Shown here piece after piece: positions 8,250 through 17,500 of a stretch of DNA of 23,725 bases. The translations under genes and the position numbers were made by a program. The notes below the pieces were generated by a model. It was not told the origin of the DNA. It saw nothing but the letters and a program-made list of their open reading frames with translations, and searched no databases. Numbering within the stretch: the first letter of the stretch is position 1; each line of letters opens with the position of its first letter. Source of the stretch: Flammeovirgaceae bacterium UBA5008 (GTDB lineage Bacteria > Bacteroidota > Bacteroidia > Cytophagales > Cyclobacteriaceae); contig DGYK01000031.1 in NCBI GenBank assembly GCA_002398365.1, positions 1-23,725 of the forward strand. The letters run 5' to 3'.

Positions 8250-10244
8250 ATGATTAACCGTGTACTTTTTCTGATTGTATTTGTTTTTTGCCTTTCCCAT
8301 GTTACCGCACAAAAGGCAATTACCGGTCGACTCATTGATGCAGATACTCAAAAGCCAGTGAGCCAAGCCACTGTGATTGTGGTAGGAACTACTACCGGTA
8401 CATTTAGCAATCACTTAGGGTTCTTTCAGCTCACTATTCCCCCAGGCTCAAGTGAACTAATGATTTCTCACGTTGGCTATAAAACCAGTAAGATTTTAAT
8501 TCCGGAAGCCTCTCCATTCCAAATAAAAATTCAAGAAGGAGTTGTTCGGCTAAAATATTTCATGTTGGATTCATTTGTTGAATACGATGAGAAGAATGAC
8601 TCGACACCCTCGGTTGATTCGGATTTCAATATTATCGAGCGGGGTGCAGAATATCCTGGCGGCTGGAAAAACTTTTACAATGATATTGGGAAAACATTAA
8701 AGTCCAAAGAGGTGCTATCGGCACTTCCCGACAGCACGGTTCATCTATTTTTTTCAGTGGAAGCAAATGGAGATTTTAAACTTGTGAAAACTGCTCCGGA
8801 TATTAAAATAGTTGAAGAGCAAATAATTCAATCAACCTATTTGAAGAAATGGAAAAGTGCCATGCAAAACAATACTCCTGCCACTCAGCATTTTGATCTG
8901 CCAATTGGCAATGGAGTGGTAGAAGAGATTTATACGGTTGTAGAGGAAACAGCTTCTCCTATTGGGGGTATGCCGCAATTTTATAAGTACATAGGATCCA
9001 ACATGAAATACCCTGTGTCTGCAAGAAGATTTGGCATTGAAGGAAAAGTCTTCGTTCAGTTTATAATTGAAAAGGATGGAAGCATCAAAAATGTTAAAGT
9101 AATAAAAGGAATTGGTGGCGGCTGCGATGAAGAGGCTAAAAGAGTTATGGAGAATGCGCCCAATTGGAATCCTGGTAAGCAGAGGGGAAAACCGGTAAAA
9201 CAACAATATACATTACCTATTCAATTTTCATTAGGGGGTTCAGGGATTAATCAAAAGGTCCCCAACAGCAGCCCTACGGATTTTTACAAGTATGTTTATA
9301 ATTTCATGGAATACCCACAAAAAGCAAGACTTCAAGGCGTTGAAGGGCTTGTAGTGGCAATGATTACAACTAATTTAGACGGGAAAATTACAAGCACACG
9401 ATTATTAAAGGATATAGGTGCAGGGTGTGGCGAAGAAGTCTTGCGTGTTCTTGAGACTGTCAATTCAGACCAAATTAAGAAGCTAAAGCTAAAGAAAGAT
9501 ACTCTTTTATTACCAGTTGTCTTCGGATTGAATTTTGCTAAGAACTACCCATTACCTACATCGAGCAGTCGTGTCCAGGTTCTGTCGCTAATTAAAATTG
9601 TTGTTTCGGATTATGGGGAGAGATATCGAAATATCAATGAAAAAGAGAGAATTGAGATTGCGGCCAGAAAACCGATGACGCGCATTGATCAATCGCCTAT
9701 TCAAGATTCTTTTGAAGAAGCTTTTAAAAATCCTAAGCAACAAGAACGTCTTTCAATTGTGAATAGAGGTATAAAAGAAATCCCCGCCAAAATAGAATTG
9801 CTTACCTCTTTGACCCAACTGGATCTGAGCAATAACCAAATTGATTCCTTGCCAGAGCAATTTACGAAGCTTACTAAACTTCAAGAATTGGTCATTCCAT
9901 CCAATAGATTGAAATGCTTGCCTTCAGCTTTTGGGAAGTTGGAGTCATTAAAGATTCTTGGGTTAGCGGATAATCGATTTGAATCTATTCCAGTAGAAAT
10001 AACTCAATTAGATAAGCTAATCCAATTAGATCTCGGTAGTAATCATATTAGTTTGATACCTTCAGAAATTTCTAATTTAAAGAAACTACGAGTACTTTAT
10101 TTACAGAACAATTTGATAGAAGATTTTCCTGAACAATTTTACGATCTAAAATTAGACTTTCTTTATTTGCAAGGTAATCCGCTGAGTGAAAAGACTAAGG
10201 AGTTGTTAAAGAAAAAGATGAGAAATGTTAGAATACAGTATTAA
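8250..10244 (+). CDS. Secreted CarboxypepD_reg - TonB_C repeats - LRR fusion protein
   Basis: A 664-residue protein with an uncommon domain order. Residues 1-21 look like a cleavable signal peptide (SHVTAQ). Residues ~22-97 are a CarboxypepD_reg-like domain (ITGRLID, HVGYKTS). Residues 236-328 are a clear TonB C-terminal domain (YPVSARRFGIEGKVFVQF, NWNPGKQRGKPV, LPIQF). Residues 342-428 are a second, more divergent copy (YPQKARLQGVEGLV), and ~133-218 looks like a third, degraded copy. Residues ~498-645 hold about six 23-residue leucine-rich repeats (LTQLDLSNNQIDSLP and similar). No Pro-rich spanning segment or lasting membrane anchor is evident, so a conventional TonB role is doubtful; a periplasmic or surface binding role is inferred. 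ATG 8250 is chosen over a TTG at 8238. The gene is visibly more AT-rich than its neighbours. Confidence 0.85.
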   Translation: MINRVLFLIVFVFCLSHVTAQKAITGRLIDADTQKPVSQATVIVVGTTTGTFSNHLGFFQLTIPPGSSELMISHVGYKTSKILIPEASPFQIKIQEGVVRLKYFMLDSFVEYDEKNDSTPSVDSDFNIIERGAEYPGGWKNFYNDIGKTLKSKEVLSALPDSTVHLFFSVEANGDFKLVKTAPDIKIVEEQIIQSTYLKKWKSAMQNNTPATQHFDLPIGNGVVEEIYTVVEETASPIGGMPQFYKYIGSNMKYPVSARRFGIEGKVFVQFIIEKDGSIKNVKVIKGIGGGCDEEAKRVMENAPNWNPGKQRGKPVKQQYTLPIQFSLGGSGINQKVPNSSPTDFYKYVYNFMEYPQKARLQGVEGLVVAMITTNLDGKITSTRLLKDIGAGCGEEVLRVLETVNSDQIKKLKLKKDTLLLPVVFGLNFAKNYPLPTSSSRVQVLSLIKIVVSDYGERYRNINEKERIEIAARKPMTRIDQSPIQDSFEEAFKNPKQQERLSIVNRGIKEIPAKIELLTSLTQLDLSNNQIDSLPEQFTKLTKLQELVIPSNRLKCLPSAFGKLESLKILGLADNRFESIPVEITQLDKLIQLDLGSNHISLIPSEISNLKKLRVLYLQNNLIEDFPEQFYDLKLDFLYLQGNPLSEKTKELLKKKMRNVRIQY

Positions 10245-10302
10245 CGGTTAAGCAACTTAGCGCCATAAATTCTTTTATGTTTAGTAAGTTCAGGATAACA
10301 AA

Positions 10303-11451
10303 TTAAGCAATCACCTCATCAAAAGCCTTCACAAAATTTTTCATCTCAGCCTCAGTTCCAATACTTACGCGGCACCATTCTTTGCCTTGGTAATCCCAAA
10401 TGCGAATGAGGAATCCCTTCTCATCTAATTGCGAGAGAATTTTCTTGCCATCTTTGGGTGCAGGAAACAGCACTACGTTAGTCAGCGATTTGCCATAGCT
10501 TATTTTTTTCTGATCGAGATAGTCCGTCAACACCTTGCGGGCAATAGCGTTTTTCTCCCTCGTCATTTTCATGAAATCTTCATCGCCTAAGGTTGCTTTG
10601 GCAGCGGCAATAGCGGTTTGACTTGGCGAGATGGTGTCTCCGTATTGCGCAATTTTTTGCAGCGTATCCGGATGGCCAACTACATATCCAATTCGCAAAC
10701 CGGCTAAACCGTAAATTTTCGAGAAGGTTTTAGACACCACAATGTTGCGATTATTCTCTACCATGTTTACCATGGATTTTTGTTGTGCCGGTTCTAAAAA
10801 TTCCAAGTAAGCCTCATCGGCATAAACCAATGTTTTTTTAGATGCCTCCTGGCAAAAGCCGCGCACAATCGAATCGCTCACAACTGTTCCTGTCGGATTG
10901 TTAGGATTACATGAAAAAACCAAACGCGTATCGCTTTTGATGGCAGCAGCCAGCGCTTCATAGTTGTGCTCCAACTTATCATTCAAATCAACTTTGTCCC
11001 AATTGGCCTTCATCTGCTGCGCATAATTCATCAGCAACGGAAACGTAGGATAAGCCGACAACACGCGACCGCCTTCCAATCCGTATGCAATGCCGGTTTG
11101 ACAAAGAAGCTCGCCACTTCCGGCACCCATCAACACATATTTTACATCCACGCCTTCTTTGGCCGCAATCAACTTTTTCAATTCCTCCAACTCATTAAAT
11201 GCATATCGATTTCCCTGCGTCAAACTTTCGATCACCGCCTTTTTTGCTTTTTCGGAAGGACCGTAAGGATTCTCATTTGAGTTCAGCCGAACCTTTTGAT
11301 TCGCACCCAACCCCAAATCAAAATACGCCCGCTCCGCTTCACTCATCGGTGCGGCCATCAAATGTTCAGTAAGCGATGAGGCCAGTGTTACACCGGCTGT
11401 CAGTGCAAGCGTTGACTTAAACCAATCTCTGCGGGAAAGTACTTTTTTCAT
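10303..11451 (-). CDS. Tat-exported HisC-like PLP-dependent aminotransferase
   Basis: A 382-residue class I/II fold PLP enzyme closest in motifs to histidinol-phosphate aminotransferase: NSNENPYGPS (57-66), NPNNPTG (182-188), YADEAYLEF with Asp212 and Tyr215, and SKTFSKIYGLAGLRIGY with PLP-linking Lys245. It begins with a twin-arginine signal (SRRDWFK, 6-12, then LALTAGVTLASSL), which cytosolic HisC lacks. Tat export suits an enzyme that must bind its cofactor before secretion. No his genes are nearby, so histidine synthesis is unlikely, and the periplasmic amino donor or acceptor is unknown. It is transcribed alone, converging on the LRR protein gene across a 58-base gap with no clear terminator. 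Confidence 0.88.
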   Translation of the reverse strand: MKKVLSRRDWFKSTLALTAGVTLASSLTEHLMAAPMSEAERAYFDLGLGANQKVRLNSNENPYGPSEKAKKAVIESLTQGNRYAFNELEELKKLIAAKEGVDVKYVLMGAGSGELLCQTGIAYGLEGGRVLSAYPTFPLLMNYAQQMKANWDKVDLNDKLEHNYEALAAAIKSDTRLVFSCNPNNPTGTVVSDSIVRGFCQEASKKTLVYADEAYLEFLEPAQQKSMVNMVENNRNIVVSKTFSKIYGLAGLRIGYVVGHPDTLQKIAQYGDTISPSQTAIAAAKATLGDEDFMKMTREKNAIARKVLTDYLDQKKISYGKSLTNVVLFPAPKDGKKILSQLDEKGFLIRIWDYQGKEWCRVSIGTEAEMKNFVKAFDEVIA

Positions 11452-11535
11452 AGTGAATGAAGTTTCTAGATCGAAGATAGCAACTTTCTAAGTTTAATCA
11501 TGGATTAATTATTTAGAGAAGAACTCTCTTTTTTT

Positions 11536-11643
11536 GGCGGCCTCGCGGGCTTTCCGCTACAAGTCCTCGTGGTCGGCCCATGTCGATGATCGATTAGGGG
11601 CCGCCACTGTGGGCTTTTCGCTGCAATCCCTGGCCGATCGGTA
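11536..11643. repeat. GC-rich intergenic repeat with two related units
   Basis: In the 204-base gap between the aminotransferase start and the MutS-like stop, a GC-rich block stands out. Unit 1 contains GCGGGCTTTCCGCTACAA (from 11545) and unit 2 contains GTGGGCTTTTCGCTGCAA (from 11609), each led by a GGCGGCC or GGCCGCC heptamer (11536-11542 and 11599-11605), which are reverse complements of each other. CGGCCC (11574-11579) also pairs with GGGCCG (11598-11603). No T-run follows on either strand, so it is not a standard terminator. It resembles REP/BIME-type intergenic repeats; a search of the rest of the genome is needed to confirm this. Confidence 0.55.
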
Positions 11644-11655
11644 CCTACCAAATGC

Positions 11656-13428
11656 TCAGGGAATGATCCCCATCTTCCTCATCAAAAAAGTGGCATTCGC
11701 CTTTTGAGCAACACCGCGATGCAGAGTGTAGTCAAATGTGAGTTGATCGTTTTCAATTCTTCCCTCAAAGCAAGCGTTGGCAATCTGATTCGGATATTGT
11801 TGTTCCATGTCGCCCAGCGCAATATCATGTGTGGCAATCATTACCACAGCAGGTTGCTGAATGAGTTGCTTGATCAATTCGCGCGATCCGGTTTGTTTGT
11901 CAGTAGAGTTGGTGCCCTTTAAAATCTCATCGAGTAAAATGAGCATTCGATTTCCTTTTCTTAACTCGGTAATGATCGATTGCAAGCGATACAACTCCGC
12001 ATAGAAATACGATTGATTCTCTTGCAGCGAATCGGAAGTGCGCATGCCGGTTCGCAATGCAGCCAGCGGACTTCTCCATTTGCGTGCACACACCGGAGAT
12101 CCATTTAAACCCAATACATAATTAACACCGACAGCTCGCAAGAATGTGCTCTTCCCGGCCATGTTTGCTCCGGTAATCAACATCACACCGGCAGGTGAAC
12201 CCAGATCAAATGAATTGGCAATGCGCACAGCAGCCGGCAACAAGGGATGTGCAATTTCTTCACCGAATATGGACAGTGACTCACTCGTTTCCGCGAAAGC
12301 GTAATTCGGATGATTATAATGCAGCGTAGCAAAAGCCAGCAGCGAATCCCACTCCGCCAACGAATCCATCCATTGCGGCAATTGAACAGCAAATTGCGTG
12401 CGCCAGCGCTCCAACTGAATCACATTATGAAAGTCAAGAAGAAAAAGCCCATTGCCAAAAACGCGCGCAATCAGATTCATTCGTGACTCCAGTGAATTTA
12501 CTTTTTTGGAGAACGAGTGCACTTGGGTAGCAGCCTCTTGCGCAATGTGATGATGCAGCTTCATCCTTTCGCTGATGAACGATTCTTTTTTGAGTAGTTC
12601 AAAGAGTCGTGCGTAGTTTTCCAAAATCACTTTATACCCTGCAAGTTTTCCTTGTAGCAACGATATCGGTTTGGAATAACGAGCCGCCAATCCCAACTGA
12701 ACTAAAAACAGAATCAGAAAAACAGATTGATACGAGGAATTAATAAATGCCACCGCCAGCGACAAACAGGTAACGGTCGGCAACACCCATTTGATTACTT
12801 CGATCAATCGGTTTCCAAAGAAAAGATTTTTTTCCTTTAACCAATCAAACAGCGAATGCAGTTCGGTTTTACCGGTATCAATTTGTTGACCTGTTGCCCA
12901 GCATTGCTGGCGCAGTTCGAGTTTAGTAGCCAATTCGCGAATGGCTTCCTGCCGCGATTGAATGGTGACAGCATCGTAGTGCAAGTGTTTCAAGTCTGTG
13001 GCTAACTTACTTTCGCCTAGTGGTGATGCACAGCGATTGAGGTATTGAAACAGCGAACCTTCTCCAAACAAATCCAAATCATGACTGTAAGGGTGAGTAG
13101 GATCGGCAAAGCGCGCACCATTCGAAAAATTTGAAAAACGATTATGAATGGCTTCGGCTTCGTTTTGGTTGAGTGTCACCAGACTCAACAAAATCTTTCG
13201 ATGATTTTCTTTCTTCCACTGAACTTGTACGAGATAGAAAAACACGATGACCAAAATGGGCAACGCAGCAAAGTAGATTGGATCTTTAAATCCGAGGTAC
13301 CCTGCTCCGATAATGACAAGAGCTACAGCAATTCGTATCCACGCAAGTGTGCGGATGGCCTGATCACAAGCGCTTACTTCGGATTGAAATTGAGCGGCAC
13401 GCTGCTGATAATGCGATTCAAAATCCAT
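11656..13428 (-). CDS. Membrane-anchored MutS-like ATPase (core and ATPase domains only)
   Basis: A 590-residue MutS-family protein lacking the mismatch-recognition (I) and connector (II) domains of MutS. The ATPase has Walker A GANMAGKST (420-428), Walker B MLILLDE (495-501), the signature-loop region GTNSTDKQTGS and a THD motif (533-535). Unlike MutS or MutS2 it has four predicted membrane segments, ~32-48, 51-69, 213-230 and 233-250, with the soluble domain around residues 75-205 between the two pairs. No Smr nuclease domain is present. Related proteins are common in Bacteroidota, and their function is not established; mismatch repair should not be assumed. It is the last gene of the ileS operon, 4 bases after the fRMsr stop. 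Confidence 0.85.
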   Translation of the reverse strand: MDFESHYQQRAAQFQSEVSACDQAIRTLAWIRIAVALVIIGAGYLGFKDPIYFAALPILVIVFFYLVQVQWKKENHRKILLSLVTLNQNEAEAIHNRFSNFSNGARFADPTHPYSHDLDLFGEGSLFQYLNRCASPLGESKLATDLKHLHYDAVTIQSRQEAIRELATKLELRQQCWATGQQIDTGKTELHSLFDWLKEKNLFFGNRLIEVIKWVLPTVTCLSLAVAFINSSYQSVFLILFLVQLGLAARYSKPISLLQGKLAGYKVILENYARLFELLKKESFISERMKLHHHIAQEAATQVHSFSKKVNSLESRMNLIARVFGNGLFLLDFHNVIQLERWRTQFAVQLPQWMDSLAEWDSLLAFATLHYNHPNYAFAETSESLSIFGEEIAHPLLPAAVRIANSFDLGSPAGVMLITGANMAGKSTFLRAVGVNYVLGLNGSPVCARKWRSPLAALRTGMRTSDSLQENQSYFYAELYRLQSIITELRKGNRMLILLDEILKGTNSTDKQTGSRELIKQLIQQPAVVMIATHDIALGDMEQQYPNQIANACFEGRIENDQLTFDYTLHRGVAQKANATFLMRKMGIIP

Positions 13429-13432
13429 TGTA

Positions 13433-13915
13433 TCAGATAAAGCGCTCTACCAGCTTCATCACTTGAAGCAAATACTTTTCATCGGTAGCATCGAAGTCAT
13501 TGAGTCTGTCGCTGTCTACATCGAGAACGAGAGCTACTTCCTGATTTTTAAAAGCAGGCAACACAATTTCAGATTTAGAATCAGAACTGCAGGCGATATG
13601 CCCGGGGAATTCATCTACGTTGGGCACCAACATTACTTTCTTGTCTTTCCAGCACGCACCACACACACCTTTACCGAAAGCAATACGTGTGCAAGCAATC
13701 GGTCCCTGAAAAGGCCCTAGCACTAATTCATTGTTTTTTACGATGTAGAATCCAACCCAAAAGAAATTGAAAGTTTGCCGTAAGGCAGCAGCAATGTTTG
13801 CCAGATTAGCAACGGCATCACTTTCACCCGAAATCAATGCTTCAATTTGTGGAACTAAAGATTGGTAGCGAGTCTCTTTGCTTGCTGCTGCATCGATGAT
13901 CAATTGTTCAGCCAT
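13433..13915 (-). CDS. msrC: Free methionine-(R)-sulfoxide reductase (GAF domain)
   Basis: A 160-residue single GAF-domain enzyme reducing free L-methionine-(R)-S-oxide, coupled to thioredoxin, in the cytosol. The three redox cysteines of the E. coli enzyme (Cys84, 94, 118; spacings 10 and 24) are matched by Cys75, Cys85 and Cys109 in ACTRIAFGKGVCGACW and GHIACSSDSKSEIVLP. Cys88 is additional. The length is normal for the family. The gene is 1 base after the lspA stop and 4 bases before the MutS-like gene, so it is within a translationally tight operon. The match to all catalytic cysteines makes a generic GAF sensor unlikely. Confidence 0.9.
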   Translation of the reverse strand: MAEQLIIDAAASKETRYQSLVPQIEALISGESDAVANLANIAAALRQTFNFFWVGFYIVKNNELVLGPFQGPIACTRIAFGKGVCGACWKDKKVMLVPNVDEFPGHIACSSDSKSEIVLPAFKNQEVALVLDVDSDRLNDFDATDEKYLLQVMKLVERFI

Positions 13916-13916
13916 C

Positions 13917-14585
13917 TTATAAATTGGTAGTTGGTGATGGAAGATCAGTAGCAGGAAGTGTGGTAGTGTCGACCGAATCAGTTGTTATTGGTTCTTCTTG
14001 TTGTGGCACTTCTTTTTCTTTGAAGAACTTCTTCTGGAAAATCAGAATAGAAACTACGCCAATGAAAATAGAAGAATCGGCAATGTTAAATACCGGACTG
14101 AAAAACAGAAACTCTTGTCCGCCTAATAAGGGCATCCACTCGGGCCATGTAAAATTAGCGACCGGAAAAAAGAGCATGTCAATTACCTGACCATGAAACC
14201 ACGGTGTGGGTGAATCGAGTGGTGCGTTTCCTAAAAACACACCATAAAAAATACTGTCGATTACATTGCCAACAGCGCCTCCTAAAATTAACGCCATACA
14301 AACTAAAAAGCCGGGATGTGCTTTACGTTGGTTCATGCGAATCAGATAGAACCCGATTCCAAACATGGCAATGATGCGGAAGATTGTCAGGGCCAGTTTT
14401 CCAAATTCGCTGTCCCACTTAATCCCAAATGCCATACCGGGATTGAGCAAGTAATGAAGCCGGAACCAATCGCCAATTACGTTTACTTCTTCGTGAAGAC
14501 CCATGTATTTATGCACCAGCAGCTTGCTGGTTTGGTCAATGCAAATGACGATAAGGGCAATTAGGAAATATTTGTAGACTTTCAT
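13917..14585 (-). CDS. lspA: Lipoprotein signal peptidase (signal peptidase II)
   Basis: An inner-membrane aspartyl protease that cleaves prolipoproteins after lipidation; the serine hydrolase in this window is a plausible client. Four hydrophobic segments are visible. Conserved positions are Asp17 (CIDQTSK), Asn49 (LNPGMAFGI), Asp110 (GNVID), Asp136 (QVIDM) and Asp170 (NIADSS); Asp136 and Asp170 correspond to the catalytic dyad by motif. At 222 residues it is longer than the ~160-170 of E. coli LspA because of longer loops around 115-165 and a charged Thr/Pro-rich tail (186-222). It follows ileS by 5 bases, the same ileS-lspA linkage seen in Proteobacteria. Confidence 0.95.
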   Translation of the reverse strand: MKVYKYFLIALIVICIDQTSKLLVHKYMGLHEEVNVIGDWFRLHYLLNPGMAFGIKWDSEFGKLALTIFRIIAMFGIGFYLIRMNQRKAHPGFLVCMALILGGAVGNVIDSIFYGVFLGNAPLDSPTPWFHGQVIDMLFFPVANFTWPEWMPLLGGQEFLFFSPVFNIADSSIFIGVVSILIFQKKFFKEKEVPQQEEPITTDSVDTTTLPATDLPSPTTNL

Positions 14586-14590
14586 TACTG

Positions 14591-17500
14591 CTATTTTTGT
14601 AGGCTTACTTTTACTTTCAATCCAAACTCTTCTGCTCCGATAGCAATCGGAACTTCAACGGCCTCTGCTATTTGATCTTTAAACTCTAATTGCAGTGCTT
14701 GTGTTTCGGTGCAGATGTAGTCTTTAAACTCTTTCAGAGCGGAAGTTGCAAATTCATGTTGATTTTCAACTTCAATGGCAATTTTATCAAGCACTTCCAT
14801 ACCCATGTCTTTGCGCAGGTTTTGAATACGGTTCACAAAATCGCGGGCAATACCCTCGCGTTGCAACTCATCTGTGATGGTAATATCCAACGCAACCGTT
14901 ACACCTCCTTCAGCAGCAACTGCCCAGCCCGGAATATCTTCGGAGCTGATCAGCACATCTTCCAATACTAAATCAAAACCGCCCTTATTCAGTTTACCGG
15001 TTTTTTCAATCGTGGAAATATCTTCTTTGCTGAAACCATTAATCACTGCCGATACTTCTTTCATTTTCGGACCGTATTGTTTTCCCAGCTTCGGTAAATT
15101 CGGTTTTACCTTTTTAACTAAGATATCGGAAGTGTCATCGATGTACTCAATGGATTTTATGTTCACCTCCGCTTTGATGATGGCTTCTACGCTGCGAACG
15201 CGCTGCGCAAATTTTTCATCAACTACCGGAAGCAATATTTTCTGAAGTGGTGTACGCACTTTGATTTTGCTATTCTTACGGATGGAGTGTGTGAGCGAAC
15301 AAATCCGTTGCGCATAGTCCATAGCTATTTCCAACTCCGCATCTTTTCGTTTGTTGTCGGCCTTCACCAACAACGTGTGGTGAATGGATTCGAATTGAAG
15401 CGGTGTGTTGTTTTGTTTCGCTTTCGCGCGAATGGAATCGGTTAAATTTTTGTAGAGCCACTCGCTAAAGAACGGTGCAATGGGAGCCATCAGCTGAGCT
15501 GTTACCATGAGACACTCGTACAATGTTTCGTAAGCTGCACGTTTGTCTTCGGATAACATAGATGACTTGCCGTCCGTTGCTTTAGCGGAGGACGAGCCCT
15601 CCTTCGCTGAAGCTACAGAGGACGAGGATGGTTGCCAGAATCGCTTGCGGTTGAGGCGCACATACCAATTCGAAACATGATCGTTAACAAACTCTTGAAT
15701 GGCGCGTGCTGCCTTCGTAGGTTCATAATCTTCATAGGCTGCAGTTACTTCGGCAATCAAAGATTGTTCTTTGGTGATAATCCATTTATCGAGCGGAGCG
15801 AGACGATCAAACGGCACATTGTTCATTTCGTCTTTCACGAAGCCATCAATATTGGCATACATCGCGAAGAACGAATAGGTATTCATCAACGTTCCGAAAA
15901 ATCTGCGTTGGGTTTCTTCAATGCCGGCTAAGTCAAACTTCAGGTTATCCCAAGGTGGCGCATTTTCAATCATGTACCAGCGCACGGGGTCGGCTCCGTA
16001 TTTGCTGAGCGTAGTGTAAGGATCGATCACGTTGCCTTTGCGCTTGCTCATCTTCTCACCGTTCTTATCAAGCACAAGGCCGGTAGAGATCACATTTTTA
16101 AAAGCAACTCCACCATTGTTTACTTTTTGGTTCACCGCTTTAATTTCATCGCTGCTTTCGCTGAGCAAGGTGGCGATGGCGTGCAGTGTGAAAAACCAAC
16201 CACGTGTTTGATCTACACCTTCTGAGATGTAATCGGCAGGATATGCATTTTCAAATACTTCTTTATTCTCAAACGGGTAATGCCACTGTGCATACGGCAT
16301 CGCACCGGAATCAAACCACACATCGATAAGGTCGGGCTCGCGGTACATGGGTTGTCCGCTTTTGCTTACCAACACAATCTCATCCACATACGGTCTGTGT
16401 AAATCCGTTAGCGTTGGATTTGTCAATTGCTTTTTGTCAATTGTCAATTTGTTGTTGGCTTTTTCAATTTCTTCCTGCAGTTGTGCGATTGAACCAATGC
16501 AAATTTCTTCGCGGCCATCTTTAGTCCGCCAAATAGGTAGCGGTGTTCCCCAATAACGAGAGCGCGACAAATTCCAATCTACTAGATTCTCGAGCCAGTT
16601 GCCAAAACGGCCTGTGCCCGTAGACTCCGGTTTCCAGTTGATGGTTTTGTTCAGTGCCACCATCTTATCTTTTAATGCGGTGGTTTTGATGAACCACGCA
16701 TCGAGCGGATAATACAACACAGGCTTGTCGGTGCGCCAACTGTGCGGATAGGTGTGCTCGTATTTTTCTACTTTGAATGCTTTGTTTTCTTCTTTCAAGA
16801 TGATGGAGATGATCACGTCCGTGTTTTTGTAATCGGGGTGCTTTTCATCTTCATCGGTATAGTTCTTCACATAAAAATCATCCGCGCCAAGCGGCTTATG
16901 TGTTTTGATCTGATACTTGGCAACACCTTCTTTCAGTTTCTCACCAATCGCACTTATGAATTTTCCTTTCTTATCGACCGTAGGCAATTCGTTGCCTGCC
17001 TCGTCTTTGATCGTCATGGCAGGCACGTTGTTTTGTTTTGCCACCCGGAAGTCATCTGCACCAAACGTAGGAGAGATGTGTACCACACCGGTACCGTCTT
17101 CGGTAGTTACGAAATCGCCCGCGATGATTTGAAATGCGTTTTCAACTTGATAGAATGGCTGAACGTACGGCATCAACTGCTCGTAGCGAAGACCGAGCAA
17201 ATCTTTGCCGGTAAGTTCTTTTACAATTTCAAAAGGAATGGCCTTGTCTCCGGCTTTGTAATCAGCCAACTTCAATTCCTTATTTTTCTCGGAGAAGTAT
17301 TTGCCAACTAAATCTTTGGCGAGCAGGACACTCACAGGCTTAAAGGTGTACGGATTAAACGTATTCACCTGAACGTACTTGATCTTTTCACCAACAGCCA
17401 ATGCGGTATTCGATGGAAGTGTCCAAGGTGTGGTCGTCCAGGCTAACACACACACGTCTTCATTTGCAGCGAAAACGTTTTTGAATTTCGCATCCTGAAT

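Noticed and set aside
10245..10302. Bidirectional terminator between the LRR gene and the aminotransferase
   Set aside because: No stem of useful length is visible in this 58-base gap.
11536..11605. Terminator for the ileS-lspA-msrC-MutS operon
   Set aside because: GC-rich stems are present but no T-run follows on the minus strand.
16742..17311. 189-residue plus-strand open frame inside ileS
   Set aside because: It is antisense to a strongly conserved part of IleRS, and its Phe/Cys/His-rich composition is that of a shadow frame.
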